In this document: positions 8,207 to 18,400 of the stretch, piece by piece
How positions within the stretch are numbered: the first letter of the stretch is position 1
Layout of the letters: each line of letters opens with the position of its first letter
Virus record (IMG/VR): IMGVR_UViG_3300025759_000428
Location: 1 to 30,973 of that record
Origin: a virus
Strand: one strand, 5' to 3'
Length of the DNA stretch: 30,973 nt
The notes under the pieces: model-generated
Seen by the model: the letters and a program-made list of their open reading frames with translations, nothing else
Database searches by the model: none
What the model was told of the DNA's origin: nothing
Made by a program: the position numbers and the translations under genes

Positions 8207-9640
8207 ATGGCAGCAGTAGTCCCGGTGTATAACGGAGCGGCAACAATAACTCCGGCACCAACAAAAACGGCCCTTGCAAGTAACTATATTGATTTCACAT
8301 CTGCTGGAACAAATAGTGCAAACTGGGCACAACAATATTTACCTGAGCTAATGGACAAAGAAGCTGAGGTATACGGCAACAGAACGATTTCTGGATTTTT
8401 AGCGCAAGTAGGTGCTGAAGAAGCTATGGAGTCTGATCAAGTAGTATGGTCAGAGCAAGGTAGACTTCACCTTACGCAGAAAGCAACAGCAGCAACTGTA
8501 CTAGCAACGTGTGTAATTGACTTTGGAGCGGCTCACCCGTTTAAAGTTAATGATACAGTTATGGTTCATGGTGTAGATGGTGGTAACGCACTTGGTATTG
8601 GAGCAACATTAAAATGTCTTGTTACAGCACTTCCAACTGCTAATAAAATTACAGCTATTCCTTATACTCAAGCAAATTTTACTGGTACTTTTCACGCGTC
8701 AACGCACTTACAAGTACTAAAGTATGGTACTGAGTTAGCGAAAGGTAAAACTTATGACCGTGATCCAATCACTCCTGGATTCAAAAGTCATACTAACAAG
8801 CCAATCATATTAAGAGACAAGTATGAGATCAATGGATCTGATACAGCTCAAATCGGTTGGGTTGAAGTATCTGGAGAAGAAGGACAGAGTGGTTACATGT
8901 GGTACATTAAGGCAGAAGCTGAAACAAGATCAAGATTTGCTGATTACTTAGAAATGGCAATGATTGAAGGTGAATTAGTTTCTGGAACACAATTAGACGG
9001 TTTAGCTGAACTTGGAACTGTTGGAGCTGGTGGAGCTGGTACTGAAGGTTTATTTGCAGCAATCAGAACTAGAGGTAATGTTTTAACTACAGGTATGACT
9101 GGAACAGCTTCAAACGACTTGTTAACTTTTGATGAGATTTTAAAGAAATTTGATGCTCAAGGAGCAATTGAAGAAAACATGCTTTTCTTAAATAGAGATT
9201 ACTCTTTAAAGTTTGACGATATGTTAGCTGCAGTTGGTGGAAACGCTGGATCTGGATTTGGTTTATTCAACAACTCAGAAGATATGGCATTAAACTTAGG
9301 TTTCACTGGATTTAGAAGAGGTTCTTATGACTTCTATAAGTCTGACTGGAAATACCTAAACGATGTTTCAACAAGAGGAACAATCAGTGATATCAGTGGG
9401 GTTATTATTCCTGCAGGTACTTCAAATGTTTACGACCAACAATTAGGTAGAAACATTAGAAGACCATTCTTACATGTACGTTATAGAGCTTCTCAAGCTG
9501 ATAACAGAAAAATGAAGACTTGGTTAACTGGATCTGTTGGAGCAACAACATCTGATCTTGACGCTATGGAAGTAAACTACTTATCTGAAAGATGTTTAGT
9601 TACTCAAGGAGCGATGAACTTTATGTTAATGGCTACTTAA
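8207..9640 (+). CDS. Major capsid protein
   Basis: This 477-residue protein follows the scaffold and precedes the only strong terminator in the window, the expected position of the most abundant late product. It opens with a small, Ala/Thr-rich N-terminus, then NWAQQYLPELMDKEAEVYGNRT, which is typical of capsid N-arms in marine Bacteroidetes phages. The middle has RDKYEINGSDTAQIGWVEV and the long helix KAEAETRSRFADYLEMAMIEG. A domain follows with LTFDEILKKFDAQGAIEENM, then QQLGRNIRRPFLHVRYRASQ and an ending NYLSERCLVTQGAMNFMLM. An HK97 fold is expected but cannot be proved by eye. The region of about residues 90-160 (HPFKVNDTVMVHGVDGGN) looks like a small inserted beta domain. Confidence 0.85.
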   Translation: MAAVVPVYNGAATITPAPTKTALASNYIDFTSAGTNSANWAQQYLPELMDKEAEVYGNRTISGFLAQVGAEEAMESDQVVWSEQGRLHLTQKATAATVLATCVIDFGAAHPFKVNDTVMVHGVDGGNALGIGATLKCLVTALPTANKITAIPYTQANFTGTFHASTHLQVLKYGTELAKGKTYDRDPITPGFKSHTNKPIILRDKYEINGSDTAQIGWVEVSGEEGQSGYMWYIKAEAETRSRFADYLEMAMIEGELVSGTQLDGLAELGTVGAGGAGTEGLFAAIRTRGNVLTTGMTGTASNDLLTFDEILKKFDAQGAIEENMLFLNRDYSLKFDDMLAAVGGNAGSGFGLFNNSEDMALNLGFTGFRRGSYDFYKSDWKYLNDVSTRGTISDISGVIIPAGTSNVYDQQLGRNIRRPFLHVRYRASQADNRKMKTWLTGSVGATTSDLDAMEVNYLSERCLVTQGAMNFMLMAT

Positions 9641-9661
9641 TAGTTATTAACTATCATTATT

Positions 9662-9697
9662 AAGAGGGGTGAACCCTTGTTTGCCCCTCTTTTTTTA
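9662..9697 (+). terminator. Rho-independent terminator after the capsid gene
   Basis: The stem AAGAGGGG (9662-9669) pairs perfectly with CCCCTCTT (9684-9691) around a 14-base loop, and a run of T residues follows (9690-9697). It lies 21 bases after the capsid stop codon. It is the only textbook intrinsic terminator I see in the window and would separate the head transcript from the connector/tail genes or lower read-through into them. Confidence 0.9.
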
Positions 9698-9704
9698 TTA
9701 ACTT

Positions 9705-9723
9705 TTATTATATTATATTATGG
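9705..9723 (+). promoter_or_regulatory. Leader copy 2 (TTATTATATTATATTATGG), ahead of the 276-residue gene
   Basis: This is an exact 19-base match to 6973-6991, again with the gene's ATG embedded near its 3' end. Since it follows directly after a terminator, a promoter here would be useful, but I see no clear Bacteroidetes -33/-7 pair (TTTG, TAnnTTTG) and the call stays weak. Confidence 0.35.
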
Positions 9724-10550
9724 CAAAAAAACAAAAAACTGAAAAGGTAGAGGTACCTGTTGTTGAAACACCAGTTGTTGAAACACCAAAACCTAAAAAA
9801 ACAAAATCTGACAAACCAAAACCTGAGCAAGACTGGGTTATAAAAGACAGAACTTATCTTTTAAAAGATGGTGCTGAGCCAGTAACCTTAACTTTAGGTT
9901 GCAGTGCAATATATTGGTTTGATGAAGAAAAAGGTTATGAAAGAGAATTAAGATATACTTCTAACCAAAAAACTCCTTTTGTAGACGAGTTTGTTGGAGA
10001 TTCTAGATTAGCTCACGTAACTTTTTATGATGGTGTATTAACTGTTCCAAAGCAAAAAACGGTTTTACAAAAGCTACTTTCTTTGTATCACCCAGCTAAA
10101 GATAGAATTTATTACGAGTTCAACCCTGTTCAAGAAGCTCAAGATGACTTAGAAATGTTAAATTTAGAAGTTGAAGCGTTAATGATAGCAAAAGACATGG
10201 ATATAGATATGGCAGAAGCTATTATGCGTGTAGAGCTAGGCTCTGAGGTATCAGAGATGAGTTCTAAGGAAATAAAACGAGACGCGTTACTTTACGCTAA
10301 AAGAAACCCTGTTTTGTTCTTAGAGTTAGTTAATGATGACAATGTTCAGCTTAGAAATTTTGGTATTAAAGCTACTGAAATGGGAATAATAAATCTTTCT
10401 CAAGATCAAAGAACTTTTTCTTGGGCTACTAACGGGAGAAAACTAATGAATGTTCCGTTTGATGAACATCCATACTCAGCATTAGCTGCTTGGTTTAAAA
10501 CCGATGAAGGTATGGAAATTTACACTAATATTGAAAAACAATTAAAGTAA
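9720..10550 (+). CDS. Virion-associated or head-completion protein, unknown (276 aa)
   Basis: The N-terminus (~1-38) is a low-complexity Lys/Pro/Val linker with an exact tandem duplication of VVETP. It is followed by a beta-type domain (~40-140) with YLLKDGAEPVTLTLGCSAIYW, and then a helical region with EMLNLEVEALMIAKDMDIDM and RVELGSEVSEMSSKEIKRDA. The C-terminal portion includes NDDNVQLRNFGIKATEMGII. This last part plus AKRNPVLFLELVNDDN resembles a helical segment I recall in structural proteins downstream of capsid genes in crAss-like and marine phages, with no defined role. It is the first gene after the capsid terminator. A head-decoration or portal-connector role is possible from position alone. 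Confidence 0.5.
   Translation: MAKKQKTEKVEVPVVETPVVETPKPKKTKSDKPKPEQDWVIKDRTYLLKDGAEPVTLTLGCSAIYWFDEEKGYERELRYTSNQKTPFVDEFVGDSRLAHVTFYDGVLTVPKQKTVLQKLLSLYHPAKDRIYYEFNPVQEAQDDLEMLNLEVEALMIAKDMDIDMAEAIMRVELGSEVSEMSSKEIKRDALLYAKRNPVLFLELVNDDNVQLRNFGIKATEMGIINLSQDQRTFSWATNGRKLMNVPFDEHPYSALAAWFKTDEGMEIYTNIEKQLK
9759..9788 (+). repeat. Exact 15-bp tandem duplication (GTTGTTGAAACACCA twice)
   Basis: Two identical in-frame copies, 9759-9773 and 9774-9788, encode V-V-E-T-P twice in the N-terminal linker of the 276-residue protein. Perfect DNA identity suggests a recent slippage event in a disordered, length-tolerant region. Confidence 0.9.
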
Positions 10551-10555
10551 AAACC

Positions 10556-10598
10556 TTTGTAGATGCAGTCGCTCTACGGGGCGATTGCAAACTACAAA
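10556..10598 (+). promoter_or_regulatory. Two-part intergenic hairpin with an alternative pairing
   Basis: The 61-base gap between two structural genes folds well. The outer stem TTTGTAG (10556-10562) pairs with CTACAAA (10592-10598). The inner stem GCAGTCGC (10565-10572) pairs with GCGATTGC (10581-10588) with one G-U, leaving the loop TCTACGGG. A competing helix GTAGA (10559-10563) with TCTAC (10573-10577) uses the same 5' arm. No T run follows on this strand, so it is not an ordinary terminator. It could be an RNA processing or stability element, or a translational control structure for the connector gene that starts 14 bases later. Confidence 0.6.
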
Positions 10599-10611
10599 TT
10601 AAAAAGAAATT

Positions 10612-11583
10612 ATGGCGGTAAACGTTGATACAGTATATCAAAGAGTGTTAGCAATAGCTAATAAAGAACAAAGAGGTTATATAACACCTCAAGAGTTTAA
10701 CTTATTTGCTAACCAAGCTCAAATGTCTATATTTGAACAGTATTTTTACGATATAAATCAATTTGACAGGCTGCCAGGCAACGATACTTCATATTCAGAT
10801 ATGATAACGTTGCTAGAAGAAAAAATAAGCATATTTAAAAAAAGACATCAAGCAGTTGCGATAACTAATGAGTTTGGAGACGGAACTTTACCGGCTGACA
10901 TGTATAGGTTGGGAACTTTATTAAGATACCCTTTAACTGGTGTTGCAAACTCTACAACCGCTGAAATACAAGTAATAACTGAAGAAGAGTTATTATATTA
11001 CAACGCCTCTCCACTTGCAGCACCTTCAGTGCAAAGACCCGTATATTTAAGAACGGGCTCTAATTCTATAAAAATATATCCTCATAGCGCCACGCCATCG
11101 TTATCTGCAGCTGTTTATTTTACACAACCACAATGTGTTTTAGTTGGTGGTAACACAAGCGTTACGATAAATAACGTTACTGGTAACTTTAGCTTTATAG
11201 AACCTGGCCAAACAGTAATTCACGGTAGCATTAACGCTAATACTACTGTTGATTCTATTGTTGACAATGGTAATGGTACTGGTACTTTAGTTCTTAGTGC
11301 AGCGCCTACATCAGGTGGTACTGTATCTTTAACATTTGCTTCTGATGATATAAAATGTAATTATATAAGAAGACCTATTAACGCGGCATGGGGTTACACC
11401 TCTGTAAACTCTACAGCTTTATATAATTCTGGTTTATCAACTGATTTTGAACTACACGATTCAGAAGAAACTAACTTAGTAATAAAAATATTAGCATTGG
11501 CAGGTATTGCTTTAAAAGACCCTAGTATGTATCAGATAGCTACTAGTGAAGAAAACAGAAGTATTCAACAAGAAAAATCATAA
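10612..11583 (+). CDS. Head-tail connector-like structural protein (323 aa)
   Basis: The protein begins with a helical segment (VYQRVLAIANKEQRGYITPQ, EFNLFANQAQMSIFEQYF), continues with a beta-rich middle and ends in a helical block, DFELHDSEETNLVIKILALA, followed by GIALKDPSMYQIA. N- and C-terminal helices enclosing a beta core is the layout of connector/adaptor proteins that dock under the portal. I recall the C-terminal block from marine and crAss-like phage virion proteins in this gene position. Residues ~176-245 (VTINNVTGNFSFIEPGQ up to APTSGGTVSLTF) look like an extra Gly/Thr-rich beta domain inserted into that core. Start ATG 10612 lies just after the hairpin described at 10556-10598. 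The next gene starts 3 bases after its stop. Confidence 0.6.
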   Translation: MAVNVDTVYQRVLAIANKEQRGYITPQEFNLFANQAQMSIFEQYFYDINQFDRLPGNDTSYSDMITLLEEKISIFKKRHQAVAITNEFGDGTLPADMYRLGTLLRYPLTGVANSTTAEIQVITEEELLYYNASPLAAPSVQRPVYLRTGSNSIKIYPHSATPSLSAAVYFTQPQCVLVGGNTSVTINNVTGNFSFIEPGQTVIHGSINANTTVDSIVDNGNGTGTLVLSAAPTSGGTVSLTFASDDIKCNYIRRPINAAWGYTSVNSTALYNSGLSTDFELHDSEETNLVIKILALAGIALKDPSMYQIATSEENRSIQQEKS

Positions 11584-11586
11584 TAA

Positions 11587-12471
11587 ATGGGGTTACTAAA
11601 ACAAACACAAAAACAATATTACAGCACAGCTTCTCCTTCTAGGTTTGGCGATTATCAATTTATCACTCTTGAAGATATTATAAACAATTTTATAGTTGCG
11701 TATGTTGGTGAAAATAAATTAATAAGCAAAATTCAAAGAAATGACGTAGCTTTTCACGCTCAAAGAGCTATGCAAGAATTAAGTTACGACACGTTTAAAA
11801 GTCAAAAATCTCAAGAAATTAAAGTTCCTGATTCTTTAACAATGGTATTACCACAAGACTACGTCAACTACGTTAAGATAACATGGTCTGATAGCAAAGG
11901 TGTGGAAAGAATAATATACCCAACTGGAAAAACTTCAAACCCGTTAAAAATATCTCAAGATGTTAACGGTGTGTATGAATTTACTGGAGACGATTTAACT
12001 ACATCTAATGACTCTACCACTTGGCAAAATTTTAAGTCTGACCCTGCTGTCCCAAGCACAAGTGAAGGATATAAATTTGACGACGCTGCTTACGATTACA
12101 ACGTAGGTCAAAGATATGGTATAGACCCTCAATATGCCCAAGCAAATGGGTCTTGGTATATAGATCCATTAACAGGTAAAATACATTTTGGGTCAAGTTT
12201 AGGTGGAAAAACTTTAATACTACACTACATAAGCGACGGCCTTGGCACTGATGCTGAAATGGTAGTTCCTAAATTAGCTGAAGAAGCAATGTACAAGTGT
12301 ATAGCATACGCTATAATGGCTACAAGGTCAAATGTTCAAGAGTATATCGTTAGAAGGTATCAAAAAGATAAATTTGCAGCTGTAAGAAAAGCAAAATTAA
12401 GGTTGTCAAATATTAAATTAGAAGAATTAAGTCAAATACTTAGAGGTAAGTCTAAGCAAATAAAACATTAG
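11587..12471 (+). CDS. Tail tubular A/adaptor-like protein (294 aa)
   Basis: This looks like the podovirus adaptor between connector and nozzle, in the role of T7 gp11. N-terminal helices (TLEDIINNFIVAYVGENKLI, DVAFHAQRAMQELSYDTF) precede a beta core with MVLPQDYVNYVKITWSDSKG and RIIYPTGKTSNPL. A central beta/loop segment has SWYIDPLTGKIHFGSSLGGK and LILHYISDG. The C-terminal helices carry VPKLAEEAMYKCIAYAIMAT and a very basic end, RRYQKDKFAAVRKAKLRLSN. I recognise the LPQDYVNYVK segment and the basic C-terminal helix from conserved virion proteins of Bacteroidetes phages. It sits between connector and nozzle genes with 3-base spacers on both sides, so these three are almost surely co-translated. 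Confidence 0.62.
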   Translation: MGLLKQTQKQYYSTASPSRFGDYQFITLEDIINNFIVAYVGENKLISKIQRNDVAFHAQRAMQELSYDTFKSQKSQEIKVPDSLTMVLPQDYVNYVKITWSDSKGVERIIYPTGKTSNPLKISQDVNGVYEFTGDDLTTSNDSTTWQNFKSDPAVPSTSEGYKFDDAAYDYNVGQRYGIDPQYAQANGSWYIDPLTGKIHFGSSLGGKTLILHYISDGLGTDAEMVVPKLAEEAMYKCIAYAIMATRSNVQEYIVRRYQKDKFAAVRKAKLRLSNIKLEELSQILRGKSKQIKH

Positions 12472-12474
12472 ATA

Positions 12475-15400
12475 ATGGCGGATATCAAAAACACTTTCAC
12501 ATCAGGGAAAATGAATAAAGACCTTGATGAGAGATTAGTGCCAAATGGGCAATATATTGATGCAATGAACATAGATGTTGCGGCATCAACAACCGATAAC
12601 GTTGGGTCTGTTCATAATTCTTTTGGAAATACAAGAAAAGATTCTGCAAATATTGCTGGTGGTGTTTGTGTTGGTTCTGTTTTAGATAAAGAAACTCAAA
12701 CTATAATATGGTTTGTTTGTGGAACAACTTACGATGGTATAATACAATACGATCCAGTTACTCAAAAAAGTTTTCCTGTTTTAATATCTGCAAAAGAAGG
12801 TGTTGCAGGTGCTTTTTTAAATTTTGATTCAAGCCGTTTAATAACAGGTATAAATGTTATGGACGGCTTTTTGTATTGGACAGATAATTATTCTGAACCA
12901 AAAAAAGCTAACATTGAAAGGTGTAAGTCAGGCGTTGCATCATCTAATATTTGGACTACAATAACTAAGTTTATAAAAGAAGACGGTACTGAAGACGGTA
13001 ATATTTTAGAAAAACACTTAACTATAATAAAAAGATATCCTCTTGAAGCTCCAGGTATAGAATTATCAAAAACAAAAAGAACAGGAGAAGATTCATCTTC
13101 GCTTTCACAACAACCGCAAAATACTTCTTTTGTTGGAGGTGAATTTGGAGATGGTAGTTTAGACAAACTTTCTAATATATACACTAGAGGTTCTGGAGAT
13201 GTTGTTGTTTACAATCAAGACTTGACTTTTGATATAGGCGCTACAACAAACCAGTTTGCAAACACGATAACTATTGACACATCTGGTTTAAATGAAAGGC
13301 ACTGGCAATCTATTACAACAGACTGGTATTTTTTTACAAGTCAAAATAATAGATATGAAAAAGTTTCTGCAATAAACTACTCTGCTCACACGGTTTCTTG
13401 TGCTAACGGTATAGCTAACGGGGTGACAAATGCCGATACTATAACTTTTGTAAACTTTCACGAGGCTTATAACAACAACTCTTTTTGGACTTATAAAGAC
13501 TCTAGTGGTGACGTTAATATAAAACCAGTTGGTACTAGCGCTAAATGGACTAACGGTTTAAGAGACGCTGGTCTTTTAAATGATGGTACTGGTAGTGACA
13601 TAATTATAGATTCAAGTGCAGTTGGTGGAACGGGTTATGCAGCTGGAAGTTCTAGCAACGAGTTTACCTTAACAACTGGTGGTAGTGGTGCAATATCGTC
13701 TACTGGTAACATAATACCTGGTCTTATAGCTGGTCACATTTATAAAGTTGAAATAGTTGTTAGTAACTATAGCGGTAGTGGTTATGTAGGCTTAACAACT
13801 GACAATGTTGGTGCTAGTAGAACTCCTAGAACAAGTGCTAACGGAACCTTGTATTACACATTTAAGTGTAGAACTTCTGGAAACTTACAACTTCAAAAAG
13901 AAAGTACAGCTGCAGCTACATTAAAAGTTTCTGTTGTATGTTTATCAGGACCAAGAGAAGTTAAAATTCAAGAATTAATTTTTGACGGACAAGTTGATTA
14001 CAACGTTGGAGACGTGATAAAATTAACAAAAACATTGCAGCAAAACAGTTCTAACGAAGAAGATGAGGTTTCTGTAAGGGTTAAACTAACCGAAGAAAAT
14101 AAAGATGCTACTGGTATATCGGCACCTACAAGTCCTGGTGGGTCAAACCAAGATTATGGTGGAACAGGTTCAAACGGTTTTAGAAAAGTATTTAATTGTG
14201 AAATAATAAGCATAGACTCTGGAATAGCAAATTTAACACCTGCGGACGCATCAACCGGATGGGATTGTAAAAGAGAAAAAGATGATTCTTTATTTACAAA
14301 TATTTTTCCTAGATTTGGGTATAGATGGAAATATATGGATAATGAGTATTCTGCAATATCTCCATTTACAGAAGTAGCTTTTTTACCTATAGATAATGAG
14401 TACGAGTATGATTCTATTTCTGGCTACAACGTTACCATGGAAAATGACGTTAGATCTATTGTTTTAAAAGACTTTCAACAAATTCCAAATGACGTTATTG
14501 AGCTAGACATATTATATAAAGAATCTAACAACACTAATATATATACTATAAAAACCTTAAAAAAGCAAGAACTTGAAACTTTAACTAGTTACGAGGTTAC
14601 AACAGAGCTTTTGCAAGGCTTACTACCCTCTAATCAACTTTTAAGGCCTTATGACAACGTGCCTAGGAAAGCAAAAGCACAAGAAATAACTGGTAATAGA
14701 CTTTTATACGGAAACTACACGCAACAATACAACATAGAGCAAGATATAAATATCGACGCTGGTTTAATTTCCACCGTTGTAACTGACAACAAGCCAGTTA
14801 AATCTGCAAAATCTATACGAACTTACCAAGTGGGTGCTAGTTTATTAGATAAGTATGGTAGGCAAACTCCAGTTTTTTCAAGTGACAACGCTGTTGTTGA
14901 AGTAAAACCTGGCGATGCTAACAATGCTACATCTATTTCTGCAAAAATAAATTCAACAGCTCCTAGCTGGGCGACTCACTACAAGCTTTTTGTAAAAGAT
15001 AATTCTAGTGAGTATTACAATTTAGCTATGGATAGGTTTTATCAAGACGAATCAGACGATCACGTTTGGCTTTCTTTTTCATCTAATGACACAAACAAAA
15101 TTGACACTGATGATTTTATAATATTAAAAAAGAAACATGACTCAAAAGACCATTTAAACACTGCTCAATCAAATATAACGGCTAAATACAAAGTGTTAGC
15201 GAAAGAAAACTCCGCTCCAGCTTTTATAAGAAAAAGAAAAGTTAGCATAGGTAGGTCAGAAGATGGTTTAAACTTTGCCACAAACAATAGTGTTACCGAC
15301 GGTTATCCTCAAGAAGGTTTAGTGTTTTTTACAATTAGGGCGGCGAACATAGCTGCGTTTACACAAACTTTTGAAGAAGTTGCTGGTGTTCAGTTAATGG

Positions 15401-18400
15401 AGAATAAATATATAAAAATATGTAATTCTAGATCTGGAGCTACAACAGACTATTATCAAATAGAAAGTGTTGAGTGGAGTGTTACAGATTTAAAAGCAGG
15501 GGCTGTTTATTATACTTTTAGACTAAAAGAACCTTTTGGCAAGGATATATCACTTGTTGGTAATCCACCCGGTAGTTCAACAAGAGGTATATACGCTGAG
15601 TTTTTTGAAGAACAAGACAACAAAAATTTAATTGAATTTGAGGGTAGATTTTTTGTAAAAATATTAAGAGACGATATATTAAACGAAAATGTTTTAAAAG
15701 CTCAAAATAACGAAAACTATATTGTTGTTAATTCTCAACAAATGTATTGGGTTCATACATATGCTAGAGCAGCCGTTGGAACTTCCCCTGGGCCTTACAC
15801 ACCAGGCAACACTTTAGGTATGATTCAAGGTGGTGTTACTATTAATAGTAATGAGTTTAATTCAAATTATTTAAGAGATCCTAGCGTTTTTAGCTGGGTA
15901 ACACCGGTTAGCACTGACGATGACGGGTCAAAGTACGACACCAACAATGTTGTTACTAGTAATGCTGCCCAAAGGCTTTTAGCGGGTACAAAAGAACTTT
16001 CGGATTACTATTTAGGAACAAACGTTCAGGGTTGGGCTATAGACAGTGCTTGGTCATGGCACTTAACAAAAGATTTAAAGCTGCATGCTACTGGTAGTAA
16101 CTTAGCTAATGATGTTGAAAACAGGTATATGGGTCATGGTTTTATTCCTGGAGAAGATCATTGTGACTTTAGAGTATTTAATTTAGGCGAGGGTGCCGTT
16201 GCTAATCATTATAAAACTGAAAAAGGTTATAAATTCCCACCCCAAAACAAGGATATACAAAATTACGAGATTTTTAAAGCTTTAACAACACCTGGAACAA
16301 AGTTTAGGTGGAGTAATGATCCTGGGGAATATATAAACGGTGCTTGGAACGGTAAATCAACAATTTATACCGTTTTAGCGTCGGAAATTATAGACACAGC
16401 TAATGTAACAACTAAATTTAAAGCTGGCACGTCAAATTTTGATAAAGCAACAAACAAGGGTGTTAGAATACATTTAAAGTTAGATAAAAAAATTACATGG
16501 AGTCCAGCAGATCCAACCTCTGTAGATATTGACTCAAATTCTTCTAATATATTATTTTTAAATGGTACATCTTCTCGTAGACAATCATCTAACACTTCTA
16601 CGTTAGAAATATTACAATTAGATCCAACTGAAAATACGTTTTCAACAAAAGATCCAGCTGTTTTTGAAACAGAACCAAAAGAAAAAGTAGATTTAAATAT
16701 ATATTACGAAACACCTCAATCTGATTTAATAATTAGAGATGGCATGAGTATATCTACAACTTACATTGATCCTAACACAGGTGTAAGCGCTTTAACATCT
16801 AGTGCTACTGTTAGCAAGTACAAAACATGGAGCCCAAGTGCTTTTCAAGTTTCTCAAAACCATTTAACCTGCACTATACCCGCAGGGCAATCAATAACTA
16901 TATTTACAAAAGATGCCAATGGCAAAGTTGAATTTTCAAAAAGCTTTACACTGCCTAACGAAATAGCAAAGTTTCCAGGAGCAACTAAAACCAACGGCGT
17001 GTGGAATGGTGTAAGTGGTAATCCAGTTCAAATATTACAAATACCAGCAACACAACTTAAATGGCATAATTGCTATAGTTTTGGTAATGGTGTAGAGTCA
17101 AACAGAATTCACGACGACTTTAACGCGGTAACAATAGATAAAGGGCCTAAAGTTTCTGCTACGCTTGATGACAAATATATGGAGGAGATTAAAACAAATA
17201 GCTTAATATACTCTGGTCTTTACAATAAAAGCAGTAGTTTGAATAATTTAAATCAATTTATACAAGCTGAGAAAATAACTAAAGACTTAAATCCAGAGTA
17301 TGGAACAATACAAAAGTTGTTTACTAGAAACACTAATGTTGTTGTGTTTTGTGAAAATAAAATTTTAAAAGTTTTATCAAATAAAGATGCTTTATTTAAC
17401 GCCGACGGAAACCCAAACGTTATTGCTACAAATAAAGTTTTAGGACAAACAGTTCCGTTTTTAGGCGAATTTGGAATATCTAAAAACCCAGAATCTTTTG
17501 CTAACTACGGTTATAGAATTTATTTTAGTGATAAAGATAGAAACGCGGTTTTAAGATTATCTGAAGACGGTTTAACAGATATATCAAAAACTGGAATGGC
17601 TACTTATTTTAGAGATAATTTAAAGCCGTCAGATAAAATTATAGGAAGTTATGACGAAGATTCTAGAGTATACAATTTAACTTTAAATAATGAAACAGTA
17701 AGCTTTTCAGAAGATGTTAAAGGTTGGACTAGTAGAAAGTCTTTTGTTCCAGAAAGTGGGTTGTCAATGGACAGTGGTTATTATACTTTTAGAACTGGTA
17801 AACTATGGCTTCATGGATCTAATGAGTTGAGAAATAATTTTTACGCAGTTCAATATTCTCACGGTTCTAGCGTTAAGTTTGTGTTTAACCAATCGCCTTC
17901 TACTGTAAAAACTTTTAAAACATTAAGTTACGAAGGTACAGAAGGTTGGATTGCTGACTCTATAAAGACAGAATTACAATCAGGTAAAATACCTAGCTTT
18001 ACGGAAAAAGAAGGGCTATGGTTTAATTATATAAAAGGCGACGCTAACACAGAGGCTAATTTAGACGAAAAACAATTCACAACACAAGGGTTAGGCAGCG
18101 TTGATACTGTTAGTTTAGGTTCTTACCCTGTGTATCACGAGCTTGTCTCAACAGCTGGAATTAGTTCTTCTACTGAACTTAGGTATTTTGTTAACACTTC
18201 TACAAATACTAATAACAAAGAAAACGTAATAACAACAAACTACGAAAAAGATGAAACCTCATTTAGCAGTGTTGTTTTTTACGTTCATTCAAATATTGTA
18301 AACGGACAAAAGTGGGAAATAAACGCAGCTGGTACGACAGCTACTATTAGTTCTGTTGTTGGCTTGACTATAGGTACTCCGGTTTTAACAGAATCAGGTA

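Noticed and set aside
9759-9788. Short direct repeat considered as a CRISPR or iteron-like element
   Set aside because: Only two adjacent copies with no spacer, in frame within a Pro/Val/Glu linker; slippage in coding sequence explains it.
10556-10598. Intergenic hairpin read as an intrinsic terminator
   Set aside because: No T run follows on the + strand. A T-rich stretch exists on the minus strand, but there is no minus-strand gene to terminate.
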